Below are positions 35,915 to 44,791 of a stretch of DNA of 64,000 nt, piece after piece. A model generated the notes under the pieces. The model did not search any database. It was not told the DNA's origin and was given only the letters and a program-made list of their open reading frames with translations. Origin of the DNA: Salimicrobium humidisoli (GTDB lineage Bacteria > Bacillota > Bacilli > Bacillales > Halobacillaceae); the NCBI RefSeq assembly GCF_002295105.1, contig NZ_NSGH01000012.1, forward strand, positions 27,923 through 91,922. The letters are read 5' to 3'. Made by a program: the position numbers and the translations under genes. Position 1 is the first letter of the stretch; the number at the start of each line of letters is the position of its first letter.

Positions 35915-36470
35915 ATTTATCCACAGCGGTACCGTCCGTAATCTTCACTCCGTATTCTTCCAGCCAGACAGACGTCATTGCAGTGGCGCTGCCGAATTCA
36001 GAGAGTACCGCTACAAGATCTTCCTTGTTTACGTTCTCCACTTCGTGTTCTTCCAGCAGCAGGTAATAGCCATCCCTTTCCTTAAACAGGGTACCTCCCG
36101 TTAACCCCATACGACGTAACGGTTCAGTTGCCTGTATAACATCTTCCACATCTTCAAAGTAATATAAAAGTTCCTTATACTCATCCAGTGTAACCTTCAT
36201 TTCGAGAAAATCATCGTCTCCCGGAGCATCCTCTGATTTGGTGACGATCACCAGTAAGCCCTGGGCCTGGAGCATATATATCTGAACCGTCAACACTCCA
36301 ATAAGTTCCTCTTCCAGTTCTTCCTGGGCATCGAGAATCATATCGCTGAAAATCTGATGGACCTTCGGCAGGTCTTTCCAGATTTCTTTCGTCTCAAGAC
36401 CTCTTTCCGTAAGATCATCTGTCGTCAGGAACATTTTGAATTTATGGGTTGATAAACGCTCAATTCGCAT
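35898..36470 (-). CDS. mecB: ClpCP adaptor protein MecB (YpbH)
   Basis: A MecA-family adaptor: N-terminal MRIERLSTHKFKMFLTTDDL substrate-binding domain, an acidic middle linker, and a C-terminal ClpC-binding domain with a FEDVEDVIQ helix. The location next to glutamate dehydrogenase and ypbG matches YpbH, the MecA paralogue, rather than MecA itself. ATG 36470 (190 residues) follows GGAGGAGATTT; the open frame to 36506 is not used. In B. subtilis the paralogue affects competence and sporulation modestly. Confidence 0.9.
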   Translation of the reverse strand: MRIERLSTHKFKMFLTTDDLTERGLETKEIWKDLPKVHQIFSDMILDAQEELEEELIGVLTVQIYMLQAQGLLVIVTKSEDAPGDDDFLEMKVTLDEYKELLYYFEDVEDVIQATEPLRRMGLTGGTLFKERDGYYLLLEEHEVENVNKEDLVAVLSEFGSATAMTSVWLEEYGVKITDGTAVDKFSAFF

Positions 36471-36514
36471 AAATCTCCTCCTCCCCCTGTATATATAGTA
36501 AATCATACCAATTT

Positions 36515-37237
36515 TTAATCCAGTTTCTGCAATTCAAATATGTGGTATTCGGAATTGGTTTCCAGCCGCAGCGGCAGTAAAGAAGTTCCGTATCCTTCGC
36601 TTACAAAGACCCTGGTATTCTCGAAGAGCTTCCAGCCGCCCCGTTCGTAAGGACCATACCCCATGAATCTGATCTGCCCTCCATGTGTATGCCCCGAGAG
36701 TATTAAATCGAAATCTTCGGCGAAAGAAGCCATCTGCTGCATTTGAAAAGGGTCATGCATAACAAGTATGGAAGGCCGGACGTCCGATTTCGCAGGTTTT
36801 TTAACCTCCTCTACAGAGTAAGGGTCGATCCCTGTAATGCTGTAGTCGTTTTCTTCGAGCGTTTCGTTTGAGAGCACCCGCACGTTAAATTTCTGAAGCA
36901 GCTGAAAAGTAGTTTCTTTTTCTCTATCGTTGTTACCGGGAATAAAATAGATGGGTTTTCCGATTTTCGTCAGTATGTTGAGATTATATTCCATAGATTT
37001 GTCAGAGACGCGTCTGTCAACAAAATCACCGCCAATCACAATTAAATCCACGTTTTCCTCAGCTATACGCTCGGCAATACGATTGTTGTGTACGTCCGAT
37101 ATAAATAACAGCCGCACCATCCCTTCCATATCGCTGACAGTCAACATGTGCACTTTTCTCACCGGTTTCATAGCTTTTCTCCCCATATATCGGATAATTG
37201 CTACTACTAACAGGAAGACGGTCCAGATTTTGTTCAA
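36515..37237 (-). CDS. ypbG: Membrane-anchored metallophosphoesterase YpbG
   Basis: Calcineurin-like phosphoesterase with all metal-site motifs: ISDVHNN, GGDFVDRR, PGNNDRE, VMHDPF and SGHTHGGQ. One N-terminal hydrophobic segment (residues 5-17) would tether it to the membrane. The substrate is unknown. The start is TTG 37237 with GAGGTGAGTTAA just upstream. It is 44 bases from mecB on the same strand. Confidence 0.87.
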   Translation of the reverse strand: MNKIWTVFLLVVAIIRYMGRKAMKPVRKVHMLTVSDMEGMVRLLFISDVHNNRIAERIAEENVDLIVIGGDFVDRRVSDKSMEYNLNILTKIGKPIYFIPGNNDREKETTFQLLQKFNVRVLSNETLEENDYSITGIDPYSVEEVKKPAKSDVRPSILVMHDPFQMQQMASFAEDFDLILSGHTHGGQIRFMGYGPYERGGWKLFENTRVFVSEGYGTSLLPLRLETNSEYHIFELQKLD

Positions 37238-37407
37238 TTAACTCACCTCTACTTCCAATGACTCTTCTCATCTTGAATACTAGTTCATCATATCAGAAAA
37301 AAATAGAAAGCAAAATTGAATCCACTTGCCGCTTTGTTGCCGGACCGCTCCTGTAAACGTGTATGCTGCAGATAACTGACGAACAAACCGCCACAGTAAA
37401 ATCTGAA

Positions 37408-37980
37408 TCATTCACTGCTTTTACTTTTCAATATAAGTGCCAGAGTAAAATCCACGAAAAAGTGAGCTGAAACGACATACGTTAAGGCTTGAGTCTGTTC
37501 ATAAATAAAACCGAACAGGAAGCTTATTATTAGCACACCCGTAAAAAGCAGCGGCCTGCTCAAATACCGGAAATGGACGAAAGCAAAAAGGAGACTTGCC
37601 GGAACGAAACCGGTCAGCGGCTGGAGGACTCCCCGAAACAGCATTTCTTCACTGAACGCAATAACGGCAGTCAGGAGGAGTATCGCCGGTACCGGAAGCC
37701 CTTCGAATAATTTCCTGTTGATCCCGCCGTCATCATAGTGATCCTCCGGCAAGGTCTTCATTATTATCCCGTCGAACCCTACTATTAAAGTAGCCGGGAT
37801 AACCGCATATATTATCCAGTCCTTAATGTCGAATCCCCACTGAACGGTCCAGTGTTCCCGGAAATCCAGAAAAACAGAACTGACCGCCAGGGCGATGACC
37901 ATCAGCAATCCTTGAGTAATGAGCACATGTTTCATCAATTCTTTTGAAGACATCTGTTTGATTATTTCTTTATTGTCCAT
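37408..37980 (-). CDS. ypbD: CPBP-family intramembrane metalloprotease YpbD
   Basis: A 190-residue hydrophobic protein with the CAAX/bacteriocin-processing (CPBP, Abi) motif SEEMLFRG followed by the conserved FAFVH and histidine-containing SAHFFVDF. Such proteins are intramembrane proteases in eukaryotic and some bacterial cases; the target of YpbD is unknown. It overlaps the recQ stop by 11 bases, so ypbB-recQ-ypbD form one coupled operon. Confidence 0.88.
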   Translation of the reverse strand: MDNKEIIKQMSSKELMKHVLITQGLLMVIALAVSSVFLDFREHWTVQWGFDIKDWIIYAVIPATLIVGFDGIIMKTLPEDHYDDGGINRKLFEGLPVPAILLLTAVIAFSEEMLFRGVLQPLTGFVPASLLFAFVHFRYLSRPLLFTGVLIISFLFGFIYEQTQALTYVVSAHFFVDFTLALILKSKSSE

Positions 37981-39469
37981 ATGAACTCCTGGCGTGGAAT
38001 ATGTTGTAGAGACGTTCTTCCCAAAGAGGAAGACCCTGGCGTTCTGCTACACCTTCGTAGGTCGCCTGAAAGATGTCAGGGTGACAGTGATCACAACATT
38101 TTTGGTGCGGAGTCTGAAAGCTTGCCTGAAAGTGCCTGTACAGTTTTTCCCTTCTGCAGCCGGTCGTCTTTATAACCTCCATCATATGAATGAGGTGATT
38201 CTGTTTCTGTTCGGTCCTGAGAAGCTGGCGTTCCTTAAGCTTATCTGCTGCTTCCTTTATATTCGCCCGTAGAGAAAAATCTTTTCTGCCGACATTCGCA
38301 ATAAGGAAATTGTACTGGGACTCGGATAATTCAAGATGCATGCAATCCTCATAGGAAGGCGTCTTTTCATTTGCGTAACAAAACCGGAGAAAAGCGTCTA
38401 TCTGTTCATGGGAAGGAAGCTCGGACTGTATAAACATTTGCGGCAGTCTCTCATCCCCCGGTGCATACAGCAGCAAACTTGTACATTCTTCCCCGTCTCT
38501 CCCTGCCCTTCCGATTTCCTGTATAAACGATTCTATTCTTGGGGGTAAATGGTAATGGATGACGATACGGATGTCAGGTTTGTCGATCCCCATTCCGAAA
38601 GCGCTCGTGCAACAGACGATGTCCAGTTCATTATTCATGAACTGCTGCTGGACGAGCTGCCTGTCCACAGGATCCATCCCACCATGATAAAAGGCGATGC
38701 GTCCGAGACTGTTAGCTTTCAATTCCAGCGAAACTTTTTCGGCCATCTGCCTGCTTGAAAAATAAATCATCGAAGGCGCTTTTTGACGACTCAAAAAATC
38801 GATGAGAAAACTCCTTTTTTCCTGTTCATTTTCAATTTCCGCTACACCCAGCTGGATATTCGGCTTATCCATCGGGTATATGAGTTTACAGGCTTCCGAC
38901 CGGCCAAGCTGAAACAGAATGTCCTCCTGCACTTCAGGTGTCGCCGTTGCGCTCAAAGCCAGCACGGGAGGTTCCCCCAGATCACTGATCACCTGATGAA
39001 GTTTCAAGTAATCCGTCCGGAATTCATGTCCCCATTGAGAGATGCAGTGAGCTTCATCCACCACGAACAGGGAAATGGTCTCACGCTTCAGAAGTGATTT
39101 CATTTTCGGCATCTGCAGCATCTCCGGAGAAATGTAAAGAAGATCCAGTTTCCGTAAATTACCGCTTATCTTTCTCTTCTGTTGGGGGGAAAGGAAACTG
39201 TGCAGGGCAGCCACCCGCTTCATCCCTTTCGCCTTCACCTGTTTAACCTGATCGATCATGAGCGATATCAGCGGGGAAACGACGATCGTCAGTCCCGGAA
39301 GGATAAGGGATGGTAGCTGATAGCACAAAGATTTTCCACTGCCGGTTGGTAAAATGGCCAGGGTGTCCATACCGTGCAGTGCATTCTCTATAACATTTTC
39401 CTGGCCCGGTCGAAACTCACTGAATTTAAATTGGTCTTCCAGCACTTTTTTAACGTTGATCGGTTCCAT
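37970..39469 (-). CDS. recQ: ATP-dependent DNA helicase RecQ (short, RecS-like)
   Basis: A superfamily 2 helicase with Walker A PTGSGKS (41-47), DEAH box VDEAHCISQWGHEFR, and RecQ motif V/VI QEIGRAGRDG. A Cys cluster near the C-terminus (CRREKL with CCDHC) suggests the RecQ zinc-binding domain. The protein has 499 residues and no HRDC domain, which matches the shorter of the two B. subtilis RecQ paralogues (RecS/YpbC). It begins at the base where ypbB ends. Confidence 0.93.
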   Translation of the reverse strand: MEPINVKKVLEDQFKFSEFRPGQENVIENALHGMDTLAILPTGSGKSLCYQLPSLILPGLTIVVSPLISLMIDQVKQVKAKGMKRVAALHSFLSPQQKRKISGNLRKLDLLYISPEMLQMPKMKSLLKRETISLFVVDEAHCISQWGHEFRTDYLKLHQVISDLGEPPVLALSATATPEVQEDILFQLGRSEACKLIYPMDKPNIQLGVAEIENEQEKRSFLIDFLSRQKAPSMIYFSSRQMAEKVSLELKANSLGRIAFYHGGMDPVDRQLVQQQFMNNELDIVCCTSAFGMGIDKPDIRIVIHYHLPPRIESFIQEIGRAGRDGEECTSLLLYAPGDERLPQMFIQSELPSHEQIDAFLRFCYANEKTPSYEDCMHLELSESQYNFLIANVGRKDFSLRANIKEAADKLKERQLLRTEQKQNHLIHMMEVIKTTGCRREKLYRHFQASFQTPHQKCCDHCHPDIFQATYEGVAERQGLPLWEERLYNIFHARSSYGQ

Positions 39470-40503
39470 TATCCCTGTCCTTTCTGGAGCTTAGCAAGTA
39501 CTATTCTTATCTGGAAATATGAATAGTCCCCGTTCAGTTGCTCCCGGATTACCTTCAGACGTTTTGTATTCGTCTTTCGGACTGCGGCCGCAATATCCCG
39601 GGCTCCTTCCCGGCTTATAAAAGCGTCGGTGTTACGGGCCGGATCAACAAGCACGGCTTCAACGAGGTGGTCCTCGATTGTACTCGGTTGCAATTGCCTT
39701 ATTTTCGCGACTTTTTCGATCGATCCGAATTTGTTGTACAACTCAATGGATTTTCCCGAGGAGGAAGTGAACGCCTCTTTTTTCATGAGATCTTCTGTCA
39801 ATTTATACAGGTAGCAGGAAGAATCCGAAGAAACTTCAGAAAACATGTAATAATACATATTCGTTAAGTAGAGAGGGATGTCCCATACAGGTTCGCCATT
39901 TTCCTCCGCTAGCTGGCTATATGTCCAACCGGTTCTGTCCCCGCCTGTAAGTCGTCTTACGAACATCTCTTTCTCCATATCGGAAAATGGGGTGAGCAGC
40001 GTACGCAATTCCTTGTATAGAATAGGCGCATCCTCGTCCAGCACCGCTTTTCGTTCACTGTAAAATTTTCTTGCCCAGTTCTGTACCGGGCCTTTATCTA
40101 CAATGGGCAAGTACCCGGTGTGTCTGTACACAGCATTACTGATAATCTGAATCCATAGCAGCAGCCTGTTCCTGAACTCTTCGACCGCTTCGGAATACTC
40201 CAGCCCCGAAAAGTAAAGAGGTATACGTGTTTCTTCGATAGATCCTTCACCGTAAGCAGTGACGCTCATCCTCCCATGGTCATGCCAGACTGTTTTGCCT
40301 TCTTTGTACAACTCGTGGAGTGCATAATCCAGCGTCTCTCTTTGCAGACCGGGATAGACTCCGTAATATCCTTCTATACCATATACTTTTGCGTCCTGAA
40401 ATGTCTGGGAAGACTTCTTCCCCCGCAACAGATGGTAGACGCCCGAGACGGTGCGTTCAGCATTCATCTTACTAAGACAATCTAACAGTATATATGTAAA
40501 CAT
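39469..40503 (-). CDS. ypbB: Helix-turn-helix protein YpbB
   Basis: A 344-residue protein whose C-terminal 90 residues (KVAKIRQLQPSTIEDHLVEAVL) resemble the helix-turn-helix domain found at the end of RecQ-associated YpbB proteins. The rest has no catalytic motif I recognise. It is always next to recQ in Bacillus, so a shared role in DNA metabolism is likely but unproven. Translation of recQ is coupled to its stop codon. Confidence 0.82.
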   Translation of the reverse strand: MFTYILLDCLSKMNAERTVSGVYHLLRGKKSSQTFQDAKVYGIEGYYGVYPGLQRETLDYALHELYKEGKTVWHDHGRMSVTAYGEGSIEETRIPLYFSGLEYSEAVEEFRNRLLLWIQIISNAVYRHTGYLPIVDKGPVQNWARKFYSERKAVLDEDAPILYKELRTLLTPFSDMEKEMFVRRLTGGDRTGWTYSQLAEENGEPVWDIPLYLTNMYYYMFSEVSSDSSCYLYKLTEDLMKKEAFTSSSGKSIELYNKFGSIEKVAKIRQLQPSTIEDHLVEAVLVDPARNTDAFISREGARDIAAAVRKTNTKRLKVIREQLNGDYSYFQIRIVLAKLQKGQG

Positions 40504-40592
40504 AAGGAATTCCTTTCGAATGATATAGTTGAATTCGATACAGATAGAACGTAGACTTGAAGGAGAGATACTATAGAAAGAAGGTATTACTT

Positions 40593-40841
40593 ATGAAGCT
40601 TTATTCGATCGTGGATAAAGATACATGTATCGCCTGCGGTGCGTGCGGAATGGCTGCCCCGGAACTATACAACTATGACGATGAAGGGCTTGCCTATTTC
40701 CTGCCGGACGATAATCAGGGAAACACACCTATCGCGGAGGAATTGGAACTTGACGCCGAAGATGCTTACGAGGGGTGCCCGACCGGGTCCATCAAACTTG
40801 CAAACTCCAATTTTAATGGAAGTATACCAGAGGAAGACTGA
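40593..40841 (+). CDS. fer: Ferredoxin, single [4Fe-4S]
   Basis: A small acidic ferredoxin of 82 residues: CIACGAC (C12, C15, C18) and a later CP near residue 62 supply four cluster ligands, as in Bacillus single-cluster ferredoxins that donate electrons to P450 enzymes and desaturases. ATG 40593 follows AGAAGGTATTACTT and gives the family N-terminus [11 protein letters not shown]; the frame is open to 40557. It is divergent from ypbB and convergent with the ECF gene. Confidence 0.96.
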   Translation: MKLYSIVDKDTCIACGACGMAAPELYNYDDEGLAYFLPDDNQGNTPIAEELELDAEDAYEGCPTGSIKLANSNFNGSIPEED

Positions 40842-40849
40842 TAAACAAA

Positions 40850-40879
40850 AGAAGGTGCTCCCGGCACCTTCTTTTATTA
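40850..40879 (+). terminator. Bidirectional terminator between fer and the ECF operon
   Basis: AAGAAGGTGC, loop TCCC, GCACCTTCTT with T-rich sequence on both strands. Confidence 0.88.
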
Positions 40880-40894
40880 TACCATTTATTATTT

Positions 40895-41407
40895 TCAGCT
40901 GGCGAGCTGTGCACGCCGCTCATATTTGATGAATAACTTTTCGAATACAGAATAGAAAACCAGAATAAACACGAAATTCGACGCAGCATGCATCAGGTCA
41001 AAAGGAATTCCGGCAAGGTAGTATCCCCAGAATGTCTGGGAGATCGCCCGCATTGTAAATGCCATCACCACTCCAAAAAACAGCCCTGACAATAAGCCGT
41101 AAACGCTTAATCCTAATACAGGGAGTCTCGGTAAGAATTTCCCGAGCAGCCCGGCCCCTATACCTATAAGTCCCCAGGCTGTCACCTGCCACACTGTCCA
41201 TATCCCCATACCAAGTACCATATTTGTCAGAAAGGTGGTCAGAAAAGCGGTGATCACCGCCGCCAGCGGTCCGAGCCAGAAGCCGCTCAGAATGATTATA
41301 GCGGTTACCGGCTGGGCATTCGGAATAGCGGCAAAAGCAATCCTTCCCACTACGGCCACTGCGGCAAGCATGGTTATCAAAGTTAATTTATACGTATTCC
41401 ACTGCAT
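40895..41407 (-). CDS. ECF transporter S component, probable cobalamin type (CbrT-like)
   Basis: A 170-residue membrane protein with five or six helices. The segment AAIPNAQPVTAIIILSG followed by GMGIWTVWQVTAWGLIG is typical of the ECF S-component family that includes the vitamin B12 transporter CbrT, not of the riboflavin S component RibU. It lies where B. subtilis has the FMN-riboswitch gene ribU, but is preceded by a DUF4430 lipoprotein and an adenosylcobalamin riboswitch, which supports B12 or a corrinoid precursor as substrate. The ATPase and T subunits (ecfA/ecfT) must be encoded elsewhere. Substrate is inferred, not shown. Confidence 0.78.
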   Translation of the reverse strand: MQWNTYKLTLITMLAAVAVVGRIAFAAIPNAQPVTAIIILSGFWLGPLAAVITAFLTTFLTNMVLGMGIWTVWQVTAWGLIGIGAGLLGKFLPRLPVLGLSVYGLLSGLFFGVVMAFTMRAISQTFWGYYLAGIPFDLMHAASNFVFILVFYSVFEKLFIKYERRAQLAS

Positions 41408-41413
41408 TTATGA

Positions 41414-41818
41414 TCATTCCCAGGACTGGAAATCAAAATGTATTTCGTCCCCGTCCTCGATTTCATACTCGGCAGCTCCGACTGTTGCTTCTTCACCGTT
41501 CACGTCATAAACCCAGGCCTTTTTCTCCCCTTCTTCAGCGGAGATGCCTTCAATGCCATTAATGAATCCATCTTTTTCTTCCACTTCGAAATTTTCTTCC
41601 ATGGCATCCATCAGTACTGTGCCTTCTTCCACTGTTATATCTTTTTCTTCCACCTGTTCTTCACCCTGGTTTTTCGTCAGCTCCACGGTAGCTTCAATTT
41701 CCTGGGAAGACTGGCTGCCCTCCTCTTGACTTTCCGATGTTTCACTTTCCGCCTGACACCCCGTAAGCAATACAAGTGTCAAAGCTACTACTCCTGCATA
41801 ATTCCTCAATTTTTCCAT
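41414..41818 (-). CDS. DUF4430 lipoprotein, probable corrinoid-binding protein
   Basis: The signal ends in lipobox LLTGC (C21), then a highly acidic linker of about 30 residues and one beta-rich domain with VEEGTVLMDAMEE and GEEATVGAAEYEIEDGDEIHF. This is the DUF4430 fold, related to the C-terminal domain of eukaryotic transcobalamin. With a cobalamin riboswitch upstream and an S component six bases downstream, it probably captures B12 at the cell surface. ATG 41818 follows AAGGGTGAAGTCGC. The acidity fits a halophile. Confidence 0.8.
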   Translation of the reverse strand: MEKLRNYAGVVALTLVLLTGCQAESETSESQEEGSQSSQEIEATVELTKNQGEEQVEEKDITVEEGTVLMDAMEENFEVEEKDGFINGIEGISAEEGEKKAWVYDVNGEEATVGAAEYEIEDGDEIHFDFQSWE

Positions 41819-41873
41819 GCGACTTCACCCTTTCTTCAAATTTTAGAAGAAAAAGCATTGGAACAACCTGCCA

Positions 41874-41903
41874 TAAAAAAGCCCGTCCATAAAGGACGGG
41901 CTT
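41874..41903 (-). terminator. Riboswitch expression-platform terminator
   Basis: Minus-strand AAGCCCGTCC, loop TTTAT, GGACGGGCTT followed by six T residues, between the riboswitch aptamer and the lipoprotein gene. A possible antiterminator pairs TTGAGAT and ATCTCAA at 41935-41941 and 41902-41908, touching its first arm. Confidence 0.88.
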
Positions 41904-41968
41904 GAGATATCGACATACATTGATAGTCCAGGTCATCTCAAACGCTCAATCCTCGAAGCAATGAATCC

Positions 41969-42114
41969 TTCACAGACAGGTTTACTGGCTTATGTCATCC
42001 TACTCCGATACCTTCCCGTGGCGAACTTTCACCACAGTGGATTTTATCGTTTCGTTACATTTACAGTTGCGAGGACAGCTCCGGATTCGCACCGGATTCC
42101 CTAAAACCTGTGAA
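41969..42114 (-). promoter_or_regulatory. Adenosylcobalamin riboswitch aptamer
   Basis: Reading the minus strand, the consensus blocks appear in order: GGGAATCCGGTGCGAATCCGG, GCTGTCCTCGCAACTGT, CCACTGTGGTGAAAG, GCCACGGGAAGGT, GGAGTAGGATGAC and AAGCCAGTAAACCTG. Outer arms TTCACAG and CTGTGAA close P1. Blocks of this kind bind coenzyme B12 and lower expression. The order of aptamer, terminator, lipoprotein, S component indicates transcription attenuation of a B12 uptake operon. Confidence 0.93.
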
Positions 42115-42150
42115 AATTATTCAATTAATTATAACATTACATGAATCGTT

Positions 42151-43917
42151 CTATTTTGGCAAGTTCTCTACGGGCAGATATATATAGAACGTAGTTCCTT
42201 CCCCTTCTTTACTCTGAACGGAGATTTTCCCTTTATGGGCCTCTACGATATTCTTCGCAATAGCAAGACCCAGTCCCGTTCCCTGCTTCTCTTCGGAAGG
42301 AGCCCGTTTCCTGGACTTATCTCCTTTATAGAAGCGTTCAAAGATGAATGGAAGATCTTCCTCCGGAATACCTGCACCTGTATCTTCCACTTTTATTTCA
42401 AAATGGTCCTCCCCTCCGTGAAGGTGAACATGTACAGAACCGTCCTCCGGTGTATGACGGATAGCGTTATCCAGAAGGTTCGTTACCACCTGTTCTATAC
42501 GGTCGGAATCGATGGAGACAGTACCTGCCGGAAGGCCGGATCTTTCATGAAGGAGTTGTACACCGGTTTCCTCTGCCACTCCCTGGAATTTATTCACTAT
42601 ACGATCGAGAAAAAGATTCACGTCCACAGGCTCTTTATGCAACTGAATGTTCCCCGATTCCATTCTGGCAAGATCAAGCAGTTCGTTTACAAGACGACCC
42701 ATCCGTTCGGATTCTTCCAGAATGATTTGAGCCAGCTCATTTTTCTCTTCTTTCGTAGTTGCTACTTCATCGACGATCGCTTCGCTGTATCCACGCATCA
42801 TGGATATAGGAGTGCGGAGTTCATGAGAAACGTTTGCAAGGAAATCCTTACGAAGTTTATCGAGCCTTCGTTCTTCCGTCATATCCCTTAGTACAGCCAC
42901 TACTCCTCTGATGGTAGTGTTGCTGTAAAGGGGGGTCATGATGATCACCCAGTTCCTCCCCTGGACAGTGACTTCCGTCATGGCTTCCCTCTCTTCCGTG
43001 ATGACAGATTCGAACAGTTCATGCAGGGACGAAGGCAGTTCTTCCTCCTCCAGCTCCTCCTCATATCTCCACGACTGTAACAGCTGTTTCGCAGGAGGAT
43101 TGGTCACCAGTATTTTCCTTTTATGATTTAAGGTGATTACTCCGTCGGCCATGGATTTCAAAACGCCCGAGAGCTGTTCTTTCTCCTGATTCAGCGCATC
43201 GATATTCTGCTTAAGCTGACGGCCCATCCGGTTGAATGCAATGGCCAGTTCTCCTATTTCGTCATGAGTAATAATGGGTATCTTTGTATGGAACTCGCCT
43301 TCCGACAGCTCAAACGCTCCTTTACGCATTTTCATAAGAGGTGCTGTAATCCGTGTCGATAAGAAAAAAGCGAAAATCGTAGTCAATACTATAGCTATAC
43401 CGGCACCGAGAAAGACAGTTTTAGTCGTCTGCTGGGTCGTTTCTTCCACAGAATCCAGGGGTTTGTAGACGAAAACAGCTCCCCTGTCTCCCGAGAGGGG
43501 GGAACCCACAGCCAAAAACTTCCTCCCGTCAGCCGAAGCCACTTTTTTCACTTCCGTTCCCCCGGATATTACCCGTGCCAGCTCTTCATCCTGTTCAAAC
43601 CACTGTTTCTGTAGTTCTTTGAAGTCACCGCTATCGCTTTCCGCTTTCCAGGATTGCCCGTTTCCACGAACGACAAGCACGTGGCTCGAAGCTGATTTCA
43701 CGGTGTCTGTAGTACTTCGGATAATATCCTGTCGTTGTTCACTGTCTATAAGCGTCGACACTACCGTAGCGGTACGGAGCATTTCTTCTTCAGCTTTATT
43801 CACATGAAAGTTCTCGAAAAATTGAAGCAGCAGTACTGTCAGAATTATAAGAACGAAACAGACAAGGAGCAAAATGGTAAACCACAGTTTTACTACTACA
43901 CTGCGCCAGAACATCAA
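42151..43917 (-). CDS. resE: Sensor histidine kinase ResE
   Basis: ResE is the membrane sensor that phosphorylates ResD for aerobic/anaerobic respiration genes. Order: membrane helix 1 (10-33), extracytoplasmic domain (40-165), helix 2 (169-190), HAMP (191-243), PAS-like domain (250-340), dimerisation domain with phospho-acceptor H365 (ANVSHELRTP) and ATPase domain with N-box DRIEQVVTNLLDNAI and G-box GAGIPEED. 588 residues. It overlaps resD by four bases. Confidence 0.96.
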   Translation of the reverse strand: MMFWRSVVVKLWFTILLLVCFVLIILTVLLLQFFENFHVNKAEEEMLRTATVVSTLIDSEQRQDIIRSTTDTVKSASSHVLVVRGNGQSWKAESDSGDFKELQKQWFEQDEELARVISGGTEVKKVASADGRKFLAVGSPLSGDRGAVFVYKPLDSVEETTQQTTKTVFLGAGIAIVLTTIFAFFLSTRITAPLMKMRKGAFELSEGEFHTKIPIITHDEIGELAIAFNRMGRQLKQNIDALNQEKEQLSGVLKSMADGVITLNHKRKILVTNPPAKQLLQSWRYEEELEEEELPSSLHELFESVITEEREAMTEVTVQGRNWVIIMTPLYSNTTIRGVVAVLRDMTEERRLDKLRKDFLANVSHELRTPISMMRGYSEAIVDEVATTKEEKNELAQIILEESERMGRLVNELLDLARMESGNIQLHKEPVDVNLFLDRIVNKFQGVAEETGVQLLHERSGLPAGTVSIDSDRIEQVVTNLLDNAIRHTPEDGSVHVHLHGGEDHFEIKVEDTGAGIPEEDLPFIFERFYKGDKSRKRAPSEEKQGTGLGLAIAKNIVEAHKGKISVQSKEGEGTTFYIYLPVENLPK

Positions 43918-44630
43918 TCGTTATTTACCACGAACTTGTATCCTACACCCCACACGGTAGCAATCATACCGGCCGATTCTGCCGATACTTTACTCAGTTT
44001 TTCCCTGAGTCTTTTGACGTGGGTGTCTACAGTTCTCAGATCCCCGAAAAATTCGTACTTCCACACTTCCTTCAACAACTGTTCCCGGTCGAAAACTTTA
44101 TTAGGACGTTCAGCCATATACAGCAGCAGCTCATATTCTTTAGGCGTAAGCGGAACTTCTTTTCCTTGAGCCGTCACTTTATGAGCATCATTGTCAATGG
44201 TGAGATGAGGGAAAACGATAATATTTCTCGCCTCGGTATCCGTGTTCAGAAACTTCGTACTTGATGCTCTGCGCAGCAGAGCTTTAACTCTCAACACGAC
44301 TTCACGCGGGCTGAAGGGTTTTACTATGTAGTCATCCGCTCCCGTTTCAAATCCTTCCACGCGATTCGCTTCCTCTCCTTTGGCCGTAAGCATGATAACC
44401 GGTGTCGCTTTTTTCTCACGCAGGGCTTTACAGACCTCGATACCGTCCATACCCGGAAGCATCAGATCCAGTAAAATCACGTCGTAATTATTCTGCAGAG
44501 CCTTTTGAAGAGCGCGCTCTCCGTCCTCGGCTTCTTCAATGGTATAATCTTCCCTTTCAAGGTACATTTTCACAAGTCTTCTGATACGTTCTTCATCATC
44601 CACCACTAAAATTCTGGCTCCCTGATCCAT
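43914..44630 (-). CDS. resD: Response regulator ResD
   Basis: An OmpR-family regulator: receiver domain with acidic pocket VVDDEE, phospho-acceptor D55 (ILLDLMLPG) and conserved K in VKPF, followed by a winged-helix DNA-binding domain with the PKEYELLLYMAERPNKVFDRE segment. In B. subtilis it activates ctaA, qcr-linked and fermentation genes under low oxygen. ATG follows GAGGAGGGATTCCG. No strong promoter was identified in the 161-base gap to resC, which contains the resC terminator. Confidence 0.96.
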   Translation of the reverse strand: MDQGARILVVDDEERIRRLVKMYLEREDYTIEEAEDGERALQKALQNNYDVILLDLMLPGMDGIEVCKALREKKATPVIMLTAKGEEANRVEGFETGADDYIVKPFSPREVVLRVKALLRRASSTKFLNTDTEARNIIVFPHLTIDNDAHKVTAQGKEVPLTPKEYELLLYMAERPNKVFDREQLLKEVWKYEFFGDLRTVDTHVKRLREKLSKVSAESAGMIATVWGVGYKFVVNND

Positions 44631-44758
44631 CGGAATCCCTCCTCAAATTGAATTAGAATCGCTGCAGGGCACCCGGGCTTCCGCCGGATGAATGCAGTAT
44701 TTCTTTGAAAATCCGCATACTCGCTCCCATGTCCAATCATAATAAAAAGAATGTTAAA

Positions 44759-44787
44759 AGAAAAGACAGGAGTTTGTCCCCTGTCTA
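44759..44787 (-). terminator. Terminator of resABC
   Basis: Minus-strand GACAGGGGA, loop CAAA, CTCCTGTC with TTTTCTTTT after it, directly following the resC stop. Confidence 0.87.
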
Positions 44788-44791
44788 AACG

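Noticed and set aside
40895..41407. Calling this gene ribU (riboflavin S component) by synteny
   Set aside because: The upstream leader is a cobalamin, not FMN, riboswitch, and the partner gene is a DUF4430 lipoprotein.
41742..41936. 64-codon minus-strand frame between the riboswitch and the lipoprotein
   Set aside because: It spans the terminator hairpin and overlaps the lipoprotein in another frame.
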